A program made the translations under genes and the position numbers. Below, one piece after another: positions 12,761-25,100 of a DNA stretch of 64,000 nucleotides. Each line of letters opens with the position of its first letter. Position 1 is the first letter of the stretch. The notes under the pieces were generated by a model. That model saw only the letters and a list, made by a program, of their open reading frames with translations. It did no database searches and was not told the DNA's origin. Source of the stretch: Branchiostoma lanceolatum (taxonomy: Eukaryota > Chordata > Leptocardii > Amphioxiformes > Branchiostomatidae); assembly GCF_035083965.1 (NCBI RefSeq), contig NC_089735.1, positions 10,008,001 to 10,072,000 on the forward strand. Reading direction: 5' to 3'.

Positions 12761-14729
12761 TTTTTCAACTACATACAATGACATAACTATCCACATAGAA
12801 TGCACGCAAAAAAAATGGACAGGAGCTAATACTCACCTTTAGCACTTGAAAAGACCGCCGTCCGTCACACATGATCAACCATATAACCTCCTTGGTACAA
12901 CACTGATTTCCGGCAACAAATGTTTAAGGTGCAAGTAATCAGTCTACCCTAGCCTATGAGCACACACAAACTTTCAATGACACTTGTGATATCGTTTGTG
13001 ATATCATAATTTGAAAAGTAAGGACTTTATTACTGGTCCAAACGAAAACAAGATTTTTCTTCGAGTCGCCCCCCTCCCTCACTAACTACGGTTCAGTTAC
13101 GATCCTTACGAAGCCTCTCGAAATCATCAAGTTATGACGACTTAATAAGTGCAGTGATCAAAATCGAATTCTTCTCTAGCCATTCATGTGAACATATTGG
13201 TATCTAAGACAGTAATCTTGCTCAAAATGAAACATAATCAAACAGAGAAAGCAGACTCACTCATTTCATACTTTCCCGCCGTGCAAAGCGAGTATGGGTC
13301 AAAGGTCATACAACCCGATGACCCACCAAATGTTGTATAAATTTTAGCCCACACAGTATTTGCCTACTACCAGATGTTTTGCCACGCCGAAAGCGTAACG
13401 GTTGCACGAGGCCGCCCCGATCTTGAATATAAGGAGTTCTTTATGCAACATAAAGTGACTAACGCTATATGTATACAAACTACAATTTAGAGATACAAAA
13501 TTTGAAAATAAAATCTTAAGATACTTGAAATACAATAAAGGGTACGTAAACGTTCTTGACCAGGTGAATGATAAAGACAGAGAAGACTAAACTATATCTT
13601 AAGACGTAGTTGAATGCACAAACTCTCTCTCAGTTCAAGACTATTGGAGACTGATTGCATACTTTTCTATTGACCGGTCTTTCTACGCATAGATTATATC
13701 AGAAAAAGAACAGTACGTGTACTTCTCGAAAAGAGCTAGGGGAATTTCCCCAGTTCAATGAAACTGTAAATACTGTACATACTATAGTGTTTGTCTTCTC
13801 TGTCAATACCAGTGAAAGAATAGCCATTCTGTAAGCTAAACGATATCACCAATACCATCAGCATCAGAAAAAGTACATTGTTTCTTGTCTAGCCAATATT
13901 GATTTCGTCTGAACCAAGTTTAGCCTGATATTACAGGACTTGGTATTTCGTGGCAGTCACGTCCAGTCGCGTTTGTAACCGCATCCTTGACGCTACGTCA
14001 CAATATATCGTTATCAAACCATGAAGACCAATAGACGAGCGGTTACTGAAATGTTAAAATCCTGCGGTTGTGTTAAAAAGCTACTAGTACGTACCAATAT
14101 GAAGAAAAAAAGTTAACGACTTATGTATATGCACATGTGACTTTCAAAACATAAGCTACTACAATGTAACATTAGATTTAAATAACTTTTGCTACTTCCT
14201 TAGTGACAATTTTACCAACAATTTTGTCTCTAACTCCTGCTGAATTACAATTTCCCGAGTTTATTTTGTAAGATTTCCTGACGTAAAGGTATCGTGTATT
14301 AATATAACATTAATAGCAATAAGTCAACGTGTAACTATACTATACTACTGTTTCCAAGCTACCAATAATTGCGTGACTTGATGTTTGTTACAAATTTAAT
14401 CTAAGTCTTTCATCTATTTGTGTCACACGCCCAATATCCTGCTTAAGTCTTTATCATCTACCTCTCAACCTTCATCACTTATTAACATATCCACGCCCAC
14501 GAAACACTTTGTCTTATTCAATTTTTATCTCGCCATCTACGTACCTATTGGCGATAGGGTGGAGTATTTTACGCTATCTTTCACGTACTCGCTATTTCAA
14601 TAGCAACAAATCGTTTTATGTTTCGCTGATTCAATAGCAACCGAATGCCTTTTGGTTGACCCTATAACGAATGAGCGTCAGTTGCGTGGAAGTTCCTCAA
14701 TTAGAGAACACGGAAAATAGAAGGTGAAA

Positions 14730-16389
14730 ATGGGTGACTGGACCTACGGAATTTGTGGCTGTTTCAACAACTTTGGCGTCTGTATCATCTCTTACTTTCT
14801 GCCTTGCATAACAGCAGGACGAAATGCAGAAAAGGTAAGTTAAGCGTGTGTACGTGTCTGTGTCTTTTTTTGGGACATGGTTTATGTTAACATTATAGAG
14901 CGACATCTCTTCGACACAAATGCGTATGCTTCGGGAAGTTGGAGGTATCATTTTACCTTTCTCCCACCGTCCCTACCGTTGATAAAATGTTGCTTTTTTC
15001 AATGTTCATGTTCCTATAATTGGGACATTAAAGAATATGAGTAAAAAATGTATCTACAGCAGAAACACCTGTTGCAAGTGATTTTGTGATGTTCCTCTTT
15101 CGAACTTTTTAGTTAGGCAAAGATAATTTGTTTTCTAAGCCGTTGCACCGTTGGTCTACAGACCTAGACTAATAGGCAGAAAGACCTAGAATAAAATGTT
15201 GTTATTGCGAAATTCTATGTGTCGATGGATCTAGCTCCGAAGGGCGTAGTTGTACCAAAAATGGCCAGAAATGAGAGAACACTTTTGCACCTTGAGTACT
15301 ACAGTGTAAAATTGTAAAGAGCTTTTTTTGCTGGTTTTCTACGGCAAAGATTGTTGTTTAAGCTTGTTTAGCAGTCGAGATTGTTCTGTTTAGAATAACA
15401 ACAAATACTGACATCTTTGAAGTAACTATTTGATTGTACAAAACGTTGCAATACCACGCATGCACGAAAAACGTTTGCCTGTAAAGCTTCATTCTTGGGT
15501 TATGGGCACAAATTCGCTTACAATCCCATGTGATAGGAGTGGCTCACTAAGCTGAGTTGGCAAAGCATATATTTGCCCAAAAGAATAGATAACAGTTGGG
15601 CGAACAGGCAAACAAATTGCTTCCTTACCGCAAATAAAGACAAAAGATAAACTTTTTAGTGACGTCAGAATCATATGGTTTTTGGTTAACAGTTCAGAAA
15701 GAAGCAAAGTTTAAAGTTTTCACCGCCAATGATTTGTTTGTTTAAAATCGTTTGTTTCAACTGTTTGCTTGCTTTATCATATTGATTCTTTGTGTGGTCC
15801 ATTTTTACCCATTGTTCCCTAGTGTCGCGAACACAGAGCGATCGAACACTTGATAAAGTAGTTCGATCGAATTTATATAGATAGGTAGTGCATTTTAAGC
15901 TTTTTTTGTGTTTCATTGTTTTTAAAGCCATACTTTAACTTGATAAAGTCATAGATCATACGAATCCATTTTTGGTACCTCATCGGTTTCCGTCCAGCGT
16001 AAAGGGAACCTCACTGGTTCGTATTTTAATTTCAGGTGGGCATGGGATCGTGCTTGTACTGCGGGGCCTTGTCCATTCTTGGCTGTGTCGGCTGGTACGT
16101 CGTGGCGAAGACCAGAGAGGAGACTCGTGGGTTACGGGGAATTGACGTAAGTTGGCTTGTATTTTTTTTTCTTAATTTGCAGCAATCGGAGGCTATGGTG
16201 ATGGTCGTGTCAGTAATAGTTATTAGATAAGTTGTGCCAGAAACCCAATAAGAACCTCCTAGCTGCAGCGTTATGTACAGAGAAGCATTTGTTAGATAAA
16301 CTATATCCTGACAAACAATTAAGGACTCCACTTGCATATATTATCTTCTCACCTCCATATGGCAATGTAGGTATTGTTTTGGGCATGTT

Positions 16390-16480
<91 letters not shown>

Positions 16481-17017
16481 ACGTGGACGTGGTTTTCCGG
16501 ATATTAGTGATCAAAATAACTTAAGAACCTCTTATTTTGTTTTGTTCTATTTTATTCTATTAGGATTGAAAATGCATCGTGTAACATTTAACGAACAAAC
16601 ATATTACTGATGCCTTGGAGCTCATTGAATCTCAGGACTCTTTAGAGAGATGTACTTTTGCTAAAAATCAACTAGTTTGGTCCTTGTTTTCTAACCATTC
16701 CCTTGTACAAATCTTACCCAGGGTTCTCTCTGCGGTGACCTGCTGATGACCCTGATCTGTCCCTTCTGCGTGGTCGTTCAGACGGCACAGGTCTGTTTGT
16801 TTCTTTGTTTGTTTCTTTGTTTACCATAGCTATATACATCAAATTGATAGAGTTAAACATTTGAAGTGAGAGGCCTTTGATAAAAGATTCTGACGTTACG
16901 AATTTTATTTGTATTGTTATTTTTCTTTTACATACGTTTCTTTAATGTTGTTATTTATTTATCATGCAGGAGCTTGAACTGACGGAAGGCAGCCCACAAT
17001 CCATTGCAAGGGAGTAG
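14730..17017 (+). CDS. PLAC8 / cornifelin-like cysteine-rich protein, copy A
   Basis: Four exons, 14730-14834, 16036-16146, 16722-16790 and 16970-17017, encode 110 residues. All introns are phase 0 with GT-AG ends. The protein is one PLAC8 domain: an N-terminal CGCFNNFGVC segment, a hydrophobic SYFLPC stretch, a second cysteine-rich hydrophobic segment (exon 2), then GSLCGDLLMTLICPFC and QTAQELE, matching the family's C-terminal pattern of G-S-x-C-x-D, C-P-x-C and Q-x-x-x-E. The family is small, membrane-associated or cytosolic and biochemically poorly defined; animal members act in cell proliferation, differentiation and epidermal structures, and plant members in cell-number control and metal transport. 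No signal peptide is seen. The ATG is preceded by a purine-rich context. The next gene (19413-20543) is a tandem paralogue with identical exon lengths for the first three exons. Confidence 0.92.
16395..16478. repeat. (GT)42 microsatellite
   Basis: An uninterrupted GT dinucleotide run of 84 bp inside intron 2 of PLAC8 copy A. The valine-cysteine open frames across it are artefacts. Confidence 0.98.
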
Positions 17018-19412
17018 TGACTACATCCGGGTCACTCAGAGAGTCAAATGTGACCTCTACATATGACCTTCACTTCAGCTTTTGCTTGTGACTGAGAATG
17101 TGTGCAGCTTTGTGGCATCATGTTTTTATATCAATCAGTGGATTAATATTTGCATTTGAATGTCACTGATGGGTTTTTTTACGGCTTACGTATACGTAGC
17201 TTGTTTTTTTACCGAAAATAAGGAAAACATAATATACAACGTATCAGTAAAGCAGCACTGTTATTTTTCAAAATAACAATGTTTAAAGCTTGGAATATGC
17301 CTTCATTTTGCTAAGATAATGCTAAATGCATTTGGTGACCCTAAGGTTTTTTTCACTCAACCGGGCAATTTATAATAAGCCGGTAGTAAAATGTAAGATT
17401 CAAGAGAATTGCAAACAAAAGTTTGTACAACAACACTACAGTTTTGAACCTAACAAACAGTTCATCATCCTTCATGGCTCATGCAATGACTTATGTAATG
17501 TATAAGATGTGATGTTTGCTGATAACATGATTGGAGCTACTGCTGGATAATATGCTAAATAAACTACCTGACATTATGGAGTATTTATGTTTCACCTTGG
17601 TGTACAGTTATGAAACCATTATTTGAATGAACTGCTCAAGAATTAGTTTCTAATTTACATTGCCGAGTTTTAATATCATTCAAAGCATGAGACATTGTCG
17701 GAAAAGTTTACGTCGACAATATTTTTGGTCTTAAAGTCGCACTATATCAAAACAAGCACTAAAGGAAACGGTACGATATATATACATGTAGCATGTCACC
17801 ATGTGGTAGTCAGAGAATACGTTAGCCTCTCTATGGTATGCTTTTGTACCCTAAACAGAGGCCCTCAACGGCTCACGTACACGTAATTCTTGCGGGGGCG
17901 GTGTGACTGAGAGGGCGTGTGAAACTCACCCTTCCTACTTAATATTCTTATCTGAGTAAACTGAGTAGGATCCGGAGTATCGATCAGATTATCTCAAAGA
18001 GGTGAACAGCCACGATACAAACGTCCGAAGTCTTATTCCCAAAAGTTACATGAACGCCAGGAATATTCCAGTCTTAAACTTCCGAAATCGAGGCACGGTG
18101 CCGACGTTTGCTAAATACTGGGTTGGATTTGAACAAACTATATGGGAGAGGTAGAGAGTTGGTCTCAACTGTATACCGAAGGACTGGCCATGTGCGAGTA
18201 GATTTACCTGCCAGTATTTTAGGCACGAAGTTCGCGTGAAACACTAGTAGTAGTACCCGTTGTACACATGCATCGCTCAAACTTCGCCATTTTGGATGCT
18301 GCAGTACTGCACGCAGTCGACACGAAAATCATGTCCAATGTTTGGCCAGTCCTCTGGTACACATGTGCGCATTTTTTTTATCTCCTTTGACTTTCATATA
18401 ATGACACCTGCCATATTGTTTGAATCATTGAAAAAAATTGAATAGGTAATTCGTCCACAATCAACAAATAGAAATTTTAAACATATCAACGTTGCTGTAC
18501 CTTCTAAATATGTAACCTTACTAACTTCACCAGTAACCTTTGACCTGACGTTACTCATTGACAAACCACGTCACCAGTCATGTGCTACTCTGGGGTCAGC
18601 AACTTTAGCAAAAACACTTCTCTTTTCCTATCAATACTTCCTCTTCTTGTTCTAACAGCCGTTTTTAGATTAATGTCTGCATCGTGTTTTCTGTCTGTTG
18701 CTGCTGGAAAACATATCAAACCTAACATTTAAACTAACAGAACAATAAAAATTCAACAAAGGGGCGTGGGTCTTAAGTATTGAACACGCCTACTGTTAAT
18801 GTGTCCCCTAATAACCTCTGTTTACGTGGGCCATACACTGACCTCTAAGTCAAGTCACAAGACTCCGTTACTTCCCTAAAGTTCACTCTTGTACGTGCGG
18901 TTCTGTTTGTGAACGGAAGAAGCCCCTGTTACTGTAAGGTTAGTGTCACAGCCTAGCATAGGCAAATACAAAGCTTCCTCTTACAATACTTGCCTCTGAA
19001 ATACTTACTGTAGTACTGAAAAAAAGCAAGGGCATGTACTCTCGACATACAAACCGTTTCATATCTGTAGTTCAACATGGCATACATGTTAACTTTAGAA
19101 CTCCGATTTAAACACTAATGTGTATTTGAACTTTGGACTGCTATTTTGGATTGAGATAGACAAGAAATAACTCAAAATCATAAATTGATTGACCAAAAAT
19201 TGTGTAAACATTTTTTGAGGGAGGTATCTTGGGACTATTCAGCATTTATGCTTATTAAGTGACAAAAATTCATGTTTCTGTATAAATCTAGCTTGAAAGC
19301 TTAAAAAAGTGAAATCAATTCAAACTATATCCAAATATTGGTAGAAACAAGTTAGCAAATACTAGCTACATTGACTAGGCTCATGTTTACATTTAGAAGA
19401 CGAAGAAACAAG
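17018..19412. other. 3' region of PLAC8 copy A and intergenic spacer
   Basis: An AATAAA at 17558-17563 is a candidate poly(A) signal about 540 bp after the stop codon. The remainder shows no splice-bounded coding segment up to the start codon of copy B. Confidence 0.5.
17558..17563 (+). terminator. candidate poly(A) signal, PLAC8 copy A
   Basis: AATAAA on the plus strand downstream of the stop at 17015-17017. Motif and position only; the 3' UTR would be about 560 nt. Confidence 0.35.
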
Positions 19413-19922
19413 ATGGCGGACTTTAAACATGGCCTTTTGGGGTGTTTTGACAACTGCGGCATTTGCATCATTGGCTACTTCCTCCCGTGTGTTCTGGCTG
19501 GACAGAACGCTGAAAAGGTAAGGACTCAGCATATGTTATAAATGAAGACGTGGCCTTTGGATCTAAAATTTTGGGCGTAACACACCGTGGACTCAATCTA
19601 AAATCAGTGGGAGCACAGGAGTGGCCAATTTATAAGCCTCTGACCGATTGATGATACGATAATATACAAACCTGAGGAATGAAAGAATGATATATATATA
19701 CTTACAATATATCTAAACATGGTATCAAATGAGGATTCGCACGTCTCGGTGTTTTATTCAACATTCCTTCCTCTTCTTTCACCGATTAGGTTGGTCTTGG
19801 CGGCTGCTGCATGTGCGGGTTCCTGTCGCTGTTTTTGATCACCGGTGTCTTCATTGTAGCCAGGTCAAGGGAGGAAACACGACATATCCACTCTATAGAG
19901 GTTGGTTCTCTCTCTGTCTCTC

Positions 19923-19969
<47 letters not shown>

Positions 19970-20543
19970 TTGTACGTGTGTGTATGTGTGTATATGTCTG
20001 TTTGTACGCGTGTCTTTGTGTGTACGTGTGTGCGCGAGCGTGTGTGTGTATGTATGTATGTATGTATGAATATGTGTGTGTCTGTATGTTCATTTTCGTG
20101 TACGTAAGTGTTTCTTTTGTGGTTCATCATGATAAAATTAGCCTGGATCATACTTAACATCATCATTATATATAATAACACTTTTTATCTTACTGTTGCT
20201 ATGTGTAGGGGACGTTTTGTAACGACGTTTTGCTGACTTTCTTCTGTCCATTCTGTGTGATGGTCCAGACTGCACAGGTAAGACTGACAACACAACTCGA
20301 CAAAAAGTCATGGTTGTTGTTGTTGTTCTTTTTAAGATGTATATTCTTCTTGATTTGGCTGACATAGTGTGTGAAGCAAGGATACAAGTTGCTGATAGTA
20401 TATAGTCGAACAAGACGTTCGTTTGAAATATAATAAATGGTAGACTTGACAGAAACAATATCCAGACGTTTAAATGATTTTTTTTGTATTCATTTCAGGA
20501 GTTAGATGAAGGAGTTGGAGCGCAGATTATCATTCGGCAGTAA
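19413..20543 (+). CDS. PLAC8 / cornifelin-like cysteine-rich protein, copy B
   Basis: Four exons, 19413-19517, 19790-19900, 20209-20277 and 20499-20543, encode 109 residues. Exons 1-3 have exactly the lengths of copy A (105, 111 and 69 nt) and all introns are phase 0, so the two genes are a tandem duplication. Landmarks are LLGCFDNCGIC, YFLPC, a cysteine-rich hydrophobic exon 2 beginning VGLGGCCMCG, then GTFCNDVLLTFFCPFC and QTAQELDE. The PLAC8 pattern is intact. By hand count, 22 of 35 exon-1 residues are shared with copy A; the short last exons have diverged. Role: a small cysteine-rich, probably membrane-associated PLAC8 protein of unknown biochemical function. The 3' end faces the RFamide gene on the opposite strand. 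Confidence 0.92.
19905..20095. repeat. CT/GT simple-sequence tract
   Basis: A run of TCTCTCTG and (TCTG)n followed by (CT)n, then an impure (GT)n with GTAT units, inside intron 2 of PLAC8 copy B. It begins right after the exon 2 donor at 19901. The open frames on both strands here are repeat artefacts. Confidence 0.9.
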
Positions 20544-20637
20544 AATGGCCGTTCAAAAAAAAAAAGCCTGTAATAGATAGATCCCGAGAACTGGGTGACT
20601 TAGTGAATTTGGTACTTATCCGCCCACTCGAGGAGTT

Positions 20638-20723
20638 ATTGACTAAGTTGGAGACGCCCACAATTTCACCCAATCCGGTTGATGGAACGTTACCTACTGG
20701 TGGGCGTCTCCAACTTAGTCAAT
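20638..20723. repeat. 24-bp perfect inverted repeat with 38-bp loop
   Basis: The left arm 20638-20661 (ATTGACTAAGTTGGAGACGC and four more bases) is the exact reverse complement of 20700-20723. It lies 95 bp after the stop of PLAC8 copy B, so a transcript of that 3' UTR could fold into a stable hairpin. No clear target-site duplication, so a MITE core is possible but unproved. Confidence 0.75.
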
Positions 20724-21089
20724 TTATTCGTTACTTAGTACACCCCTACCCATAGGGAGGCCACACTATGTGGATTTAGTCACAAAAAATGCACGCGCCT
20801 GATTGGTTGAGGAAAGATGCTCGGGTTCTAAGTACCTTAAGAACCGACAACAGATAGCAGGATACAATGGGATGGCAACTGAAAATAGGACACACACAGC
20901 TTACATTTTTTTAAAGATGATAACTGTCTGATCAGGTCGCTGCAAGGTCATGAAAGTTTTGACTTTCATTAATCATCTCATATGAACAAAACACCATGTT
21001 AGCTAGTACGCTATGAGATTTTTCCTTTTTATCCTTATATGATTTGGAATGAAATTAATTTATGACGTTTCACCTGTCAGATAATAAGT

Positions 21090-21095
21090 AATAAA
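21090..21095 (+). terminator. candidate poly(A) signal, PLAC8 copy B
   Basis: AATAAA about 550 bp after the stop of PLAC8 copy B; a second occurs near 21199-21204. Choice between them needs transcript ends. Confidence 0.35.
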
Positions 21096-21236
21096 GCATT
21101 GTAGACTCGTCCATACGAGCTATATCAAGTAATCGCATACCTTTTGTATGTTATAGGATATATTTCTACATTAAATCTTGAAGATGAATTTTTGCCAAAA
21201 TAAAGACCATGACAATGGAAATAGTGTCGATCACAC

Positions 21237-21242
21237 TTTATT
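21237..21242 (-). terminator. candidate poly(A) signal, RFamide gene
   Basis: TTTATT on the plus strand (AATAAA on minus) about 390 bp beyond the stop of the RFamide precursor. It lies only about 40 bp from the last plus-strand candidate, so the two convergent transcripts may end almost back to back. Confidence 0.35.
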
Positions 21243-21627
21243 TACCTGCACATTTGTTTCCAATGTACAATATGCATCTTTATAAACATTCATCAGGTTT
21301 TCACAATCCTGTTTTTATCATCTTTGCCTCCATATCTCAATTATCATAGCAAATATCTGTAGCTATAATTGCTTTGTATATGGGCCTTTCAGAATTCTGT
21401 AAATGTCGAAGGACGAACCATTGTCTTGCCCATTGTCATTCCTTTGTGTTGGGTATTACAGTTGAATATTGCTACGGAATAAATTCTACCAACACGGTTT
21501 AAACTTTCAAGATAACCACTGTCTTAGGCAACCAAACTACTTGTATTGGCAAGATCTTTTAACGAGATATTTGCTGCCAAAAATGGTTTCCATAGACTTT
21601 ATAAAAAGCGTCTAAGCTGTTATACAG

Positions 21628-22122
21628 CTACACATGGCTAGCAGCGCTGGCCCTGCCAAAACGGAAAGGCCGCTGAAAGCTCATTATCGACCAACTTTTC
21701 TTTGGTGTTTCTTCCACTTCTTCGCCTGCTCTTCCGAAACGTATTGGGACGTCGGAATCTAAGGAGAACCCCCTTCCGAATCTCCGAGGTATGTCGAAGG
21801 GCAACGAGTAACGGGTCGACCGACCGAATCTGTTCGGGGAGTCCAACCACATGGCCGGGGATCGGGAGCGTCCGAATCGGTTTGGCGGGCGGAATAAGGC
21901 GGCAGCCGACGCTTTACGGCTCTTCCTGTTGAGGCCCCCGGCTTCAAATTCACCGGTCTCTGGTAGTAGGCTGAATCTTTGGTGAATCGGAACTTCGTGG
22001 GAACCGTCACTCTCTTCGGGAGAGACGAGATGGAAGAGACTTCGCTTCCAGTCTGTATCGCTATGTGTCGCTCCTGACAGCGACACTACCAATGTGACGA
22101 CCAGAAGTGCGAATATGCCCAT
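21628..22122 (-). CDS. RFamide neuropeptide precursor with five amidated peptide units
   Basis: The reading frame gives 164 residues from the ATG at 22122-22120. I prefer this start to the in-frame ATG at 22164 because it opens directly with a signal peptide (hydrophobic residues 3-17) and because TATTGCAG, an acceptor-like sequence, sits just before it, suggesting an upstream 5' UTR exon. After an acidic spacer and basic sites (KR at 26-27, RKSRK at 66-70) come five units each ending R-F-G-R: 71-84 (FRPPNRFG), 86-100 (WLDSPNRFG), 102-116 (PFDIPRRFG), 118-130 (SDVPIRFG) and 143-156 (SWSIMSFQRPFRFG, after a KK site). In each, Gly is the amide donor and Arg a monobasic convertase site, so secretory-pathway processing should release PNRFa, PNRFa, PRRFa, PIRFa and FRFa peptides. 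These ligands normally act on class A GPCRs. None ends PQRFa, so this does not look like the NPFF/GnIH-type precursor; the last unit faintly resembles QRFP peptides. Confidence 0.9.
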   Translation of the reverse strand: MGIFALLVVTLVVSLSGATHSDTDWKRSLFHLVSPEESDGSHEVPIHQRFSLLPETGEFEAGGLNRKSRKASAAALFRPPNRFGRSRSPAMWLDSPNRFGRSTRYSLPFDIPRRFGRGFSLDSDVPIRFGRAGEEVEETPKKSWSIMSFQRPFRFGRASAASHV

Positions 22123-25100
22123 GGCGATACCTGCAATAATCGTTGGATAATGCACATATTTCATACAGGGCGCAGTAGATCAGTGAAGAGAAAGAAAAAT
22201 GAGAAAGGAACAAAAATACATACATATAGCTGGTTAGAAATAAAGGACAGACGGACAAGAAAGAAACAAAATATGAAGTAGAGTAATTGATAAAATAACT
22301 AACATGTCATACGTAATAAAATAGGTACCAAGAAATACATATTGCTTTTATGCAGCCTGAAACATTCAGTCTGTAATTTGATTATGTTGAATATTCTAAC
22401 TCCTTTTGATAAGATACCCTGCACGTCCCAAGGTAAAATTATGCATTTTTTTTGCTGAATTCAAAAGGCCTCAATTAAGTCTGTATATGTTCAAATATCC
22501 AGGCGTTGATTATGCATATTCCAGGATGTGTCAGTCTTGGCCGTTGGACGTGACATCGAAGCGGCAGACAGGGAAAAAATATTTTCTTATGACACAACCT
22601 AGAAGAAATGTACAGTACAAAACACACAAAGCTTTAAAAATATTCGTTCTTTTGTGGATAAAATTCGTTGAGTGCTTTGTCATTCGATCGGCCGCAGCGA
22701 CGCCACCAGCGTGCCGCGGGTCTAATGAGAGGGGGCTTAAGCTGGTGTGATACACCGAAGGGCGGCTATACCGATCATACAGATGCAGATACACAACCCT
22801 TATAGCACTAGCAATCAAAATCATGACACAAAAGAATATTTCTGAACATATAAATATTTCTCATTTCTACCAATCTATGTTTTGTCTATGAGAATCAAGA
22901 GCCGAGATACATCAAAACCTTACGTGTAATTAGTAGCAACTACAAGATAGATTCTTTTCAATATACTGTAAAAAGGCTGAGTGTAAATGCATTTAATTTC
23001 GCGCGGTTTTTATTTCGCGCTAAGGCTGAAATGGAGTGTTTGCGGTGGTTATAAGTTCGCGGCAGTCCTATAGCCACATACCGCTACAGTATTGAACAAA
23101 AATTTTCGCGGTGGTTTTAACTTCGCGGTGAAACGGTCGCCGCGAAAACCGCGAACATAAAACCACCGCGAACACATGTCAAGCCTCGTAAAGCGATTTA
23201 GTTCAGCACTAGGATAGTTTGCAGTCATGTACTCATTGGTATAGCTGTAGTAATACCTGCATGTGTCACTTATTTTTTCATGTATGTAATGGTGCGTTGA
23301 CATCTCTGTTGTAGTTTTGATATTGGAATTTCACATTTATTTAATAATACAAAAGGTTTACGAAAACTGTATGTTTTATTGCAATAATGCCCTTGTATAT
23401 CACTACTGCTGACACTGGGTCAAATTTGAATGACATCTTGACAGAGTAGAAGCTTGTAGCTTTCTCATGGTACATAACATATTGGTGGTATTTTGAAGAA
23501 CATGATTCATAGACTAATAAGATAAAAGCACTACTACTTCTAAGAGGGCCTGGAAACCCAACATGTGCTGCGCTGAAACTCCAGTAGCTTAAAGGTTGTT
23601 ATCTGGTGATCTCGTTTCTGCATATCTAAGTTTCAGACCATATCAGGCTTCGGGTTAACTTTCAACGGCGGTTTCGCTTAGGTGTTAAGTAGATTCAAAT
23701 CGCTCTTACTGTGGTGAATTGAACAATAGTCGACTAAGTTGACAGGCATAGTATTTCAGACATTTCTGAACGTTGATATAAAAGGCATAAATGATAATCG
23801 TAGCATCCTTTTTTTTGTCTTAACCCCTAGAATCGGTTTAAAGAACGTCAACGACCTCTCTTTGACTAATCTATTTCGTAATATCTTCCTTCGATATGTT
23901 CGTACATGGTTTTGCTGGGTCTTTTTATATAGCTTTTTTTATCGCGACAGAAATGAAAAGAACATGTTGGAACAAAAGACTCTACAACATTTTCATCACA
24001 CAGATATCAGATTAAAAATTCAAAGTCTCTGGCCAGCGGTCGAAGGCCCCAAAAAGGCCATTTTTTGCAGGTTTTGCTAGGGTCTGTCAGGTAATCGGAA
24101 ACACAGTATTTTCCCTGGGTCCACTGATTTTTTCTAAACAAGGTTGGAAACCGGGCGAGCTATATGAGCACAGTAAATACCACATTAATACTACTATTAA
24201 GTTAAATGAAAATAAATACTTGACGAGGGCCTATGAACAATTGCACAAAAGCTAGTTCAGAACTAACAAACAGGTATTGAAGCGAAGAGAAAATTCGTAC
24301 CTTGAATAGCGTGAGGTAGTGGGTTCTGTCTGCGGTGCTGAAAGTCTGATAGCTGAAGGTCCTCTCACGATGGCCCTCTTTTCTGCCCTGCTTTTGACCC
24401 AACTACAAGAAGCAGGAAAATGTGATCAGTACATGGTAAATTCGGTTTATTTGTAGCCATTGACATAATCCACCATCAACTGCTAAAAGGAATGTATAAT
24501 CCATATCCCTTGAACTACTGATCGGGAATCGGTAATCTAATCCATGGGATTGACGGGTTGGATCATGCCTCACGGACGCAAGAAGTGCACAGCCGCTATT
24601 TACAGAATAACATCCATCCAAGTCAAATACTATTTACTTATATGTACAATACCATTACTCCCTGATTTGTTTCAACAACATAATGATGTAAGATAAAACA
24701 TGAAATAACTGACGTAACTTGTTGGTAGCAATGGTTTTCATCAGGAAAATGATTGTATATTAAGAGTTTCAGATTAAAACATGTAAGCGAAGCCTATGTC
24801 AGAGTGAAGGTGTGGGTGGGGGAGTCGCCTGCGTCAAACACTCGAATCTTTTACTGAGTCGTGTAATCTTTGGTTTTTGTGATCAAAGGCAAAGTTTCGT
24901 GCGAAGGAGGAAAGAAGATTTTCCTTAAACGATGGCTTTACAGATAATTTCCCTCTCAACGAAAGATACAGCCTATGCGTCATGAATTACACATTGCCAA
25001 TTATTTTACCTCCTTTTTCTCACCAAGCTAAATGTGTGATCAGAGATTCAAGATTAACACTTATCACCCCTTGTCGATTAGAACAAATCAGTCTTGAAAA

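Larger units (their letters stand above)
8921..14729. other. intergenic with dispersed repeats, no gene recognised
   Basis: No recognisable exons. Contents seen: a tRNA-like SINE fragment in reverse orientation (about 9950-10035), and two blocks (11190-11800 and about 12500-12760) that share words with the repeat at 58915-59890, including GCCGCTAGAGGGCCCAAA and CTCATTTGCATAA. The rest is unremarkable AT-rich DNA. Confidence 0.55.

Noticed and set aside
16232-16610. Open frames with long valine-cysteine runs
   Set aside because: They read through the (GT)n microsatellite in an intron.
19729-20181. Open frames on both strands over PLAC8 copy B intron 2
   Set aside because: They result from CT/GT simple repeats; only 19790-19900 within this span is a real exon.
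21702-22010. Other-frame open frames overlapping the RFamide gene
   Set aside because: Shadows of the peptide-coding frame, without a signal peptide or family motif.
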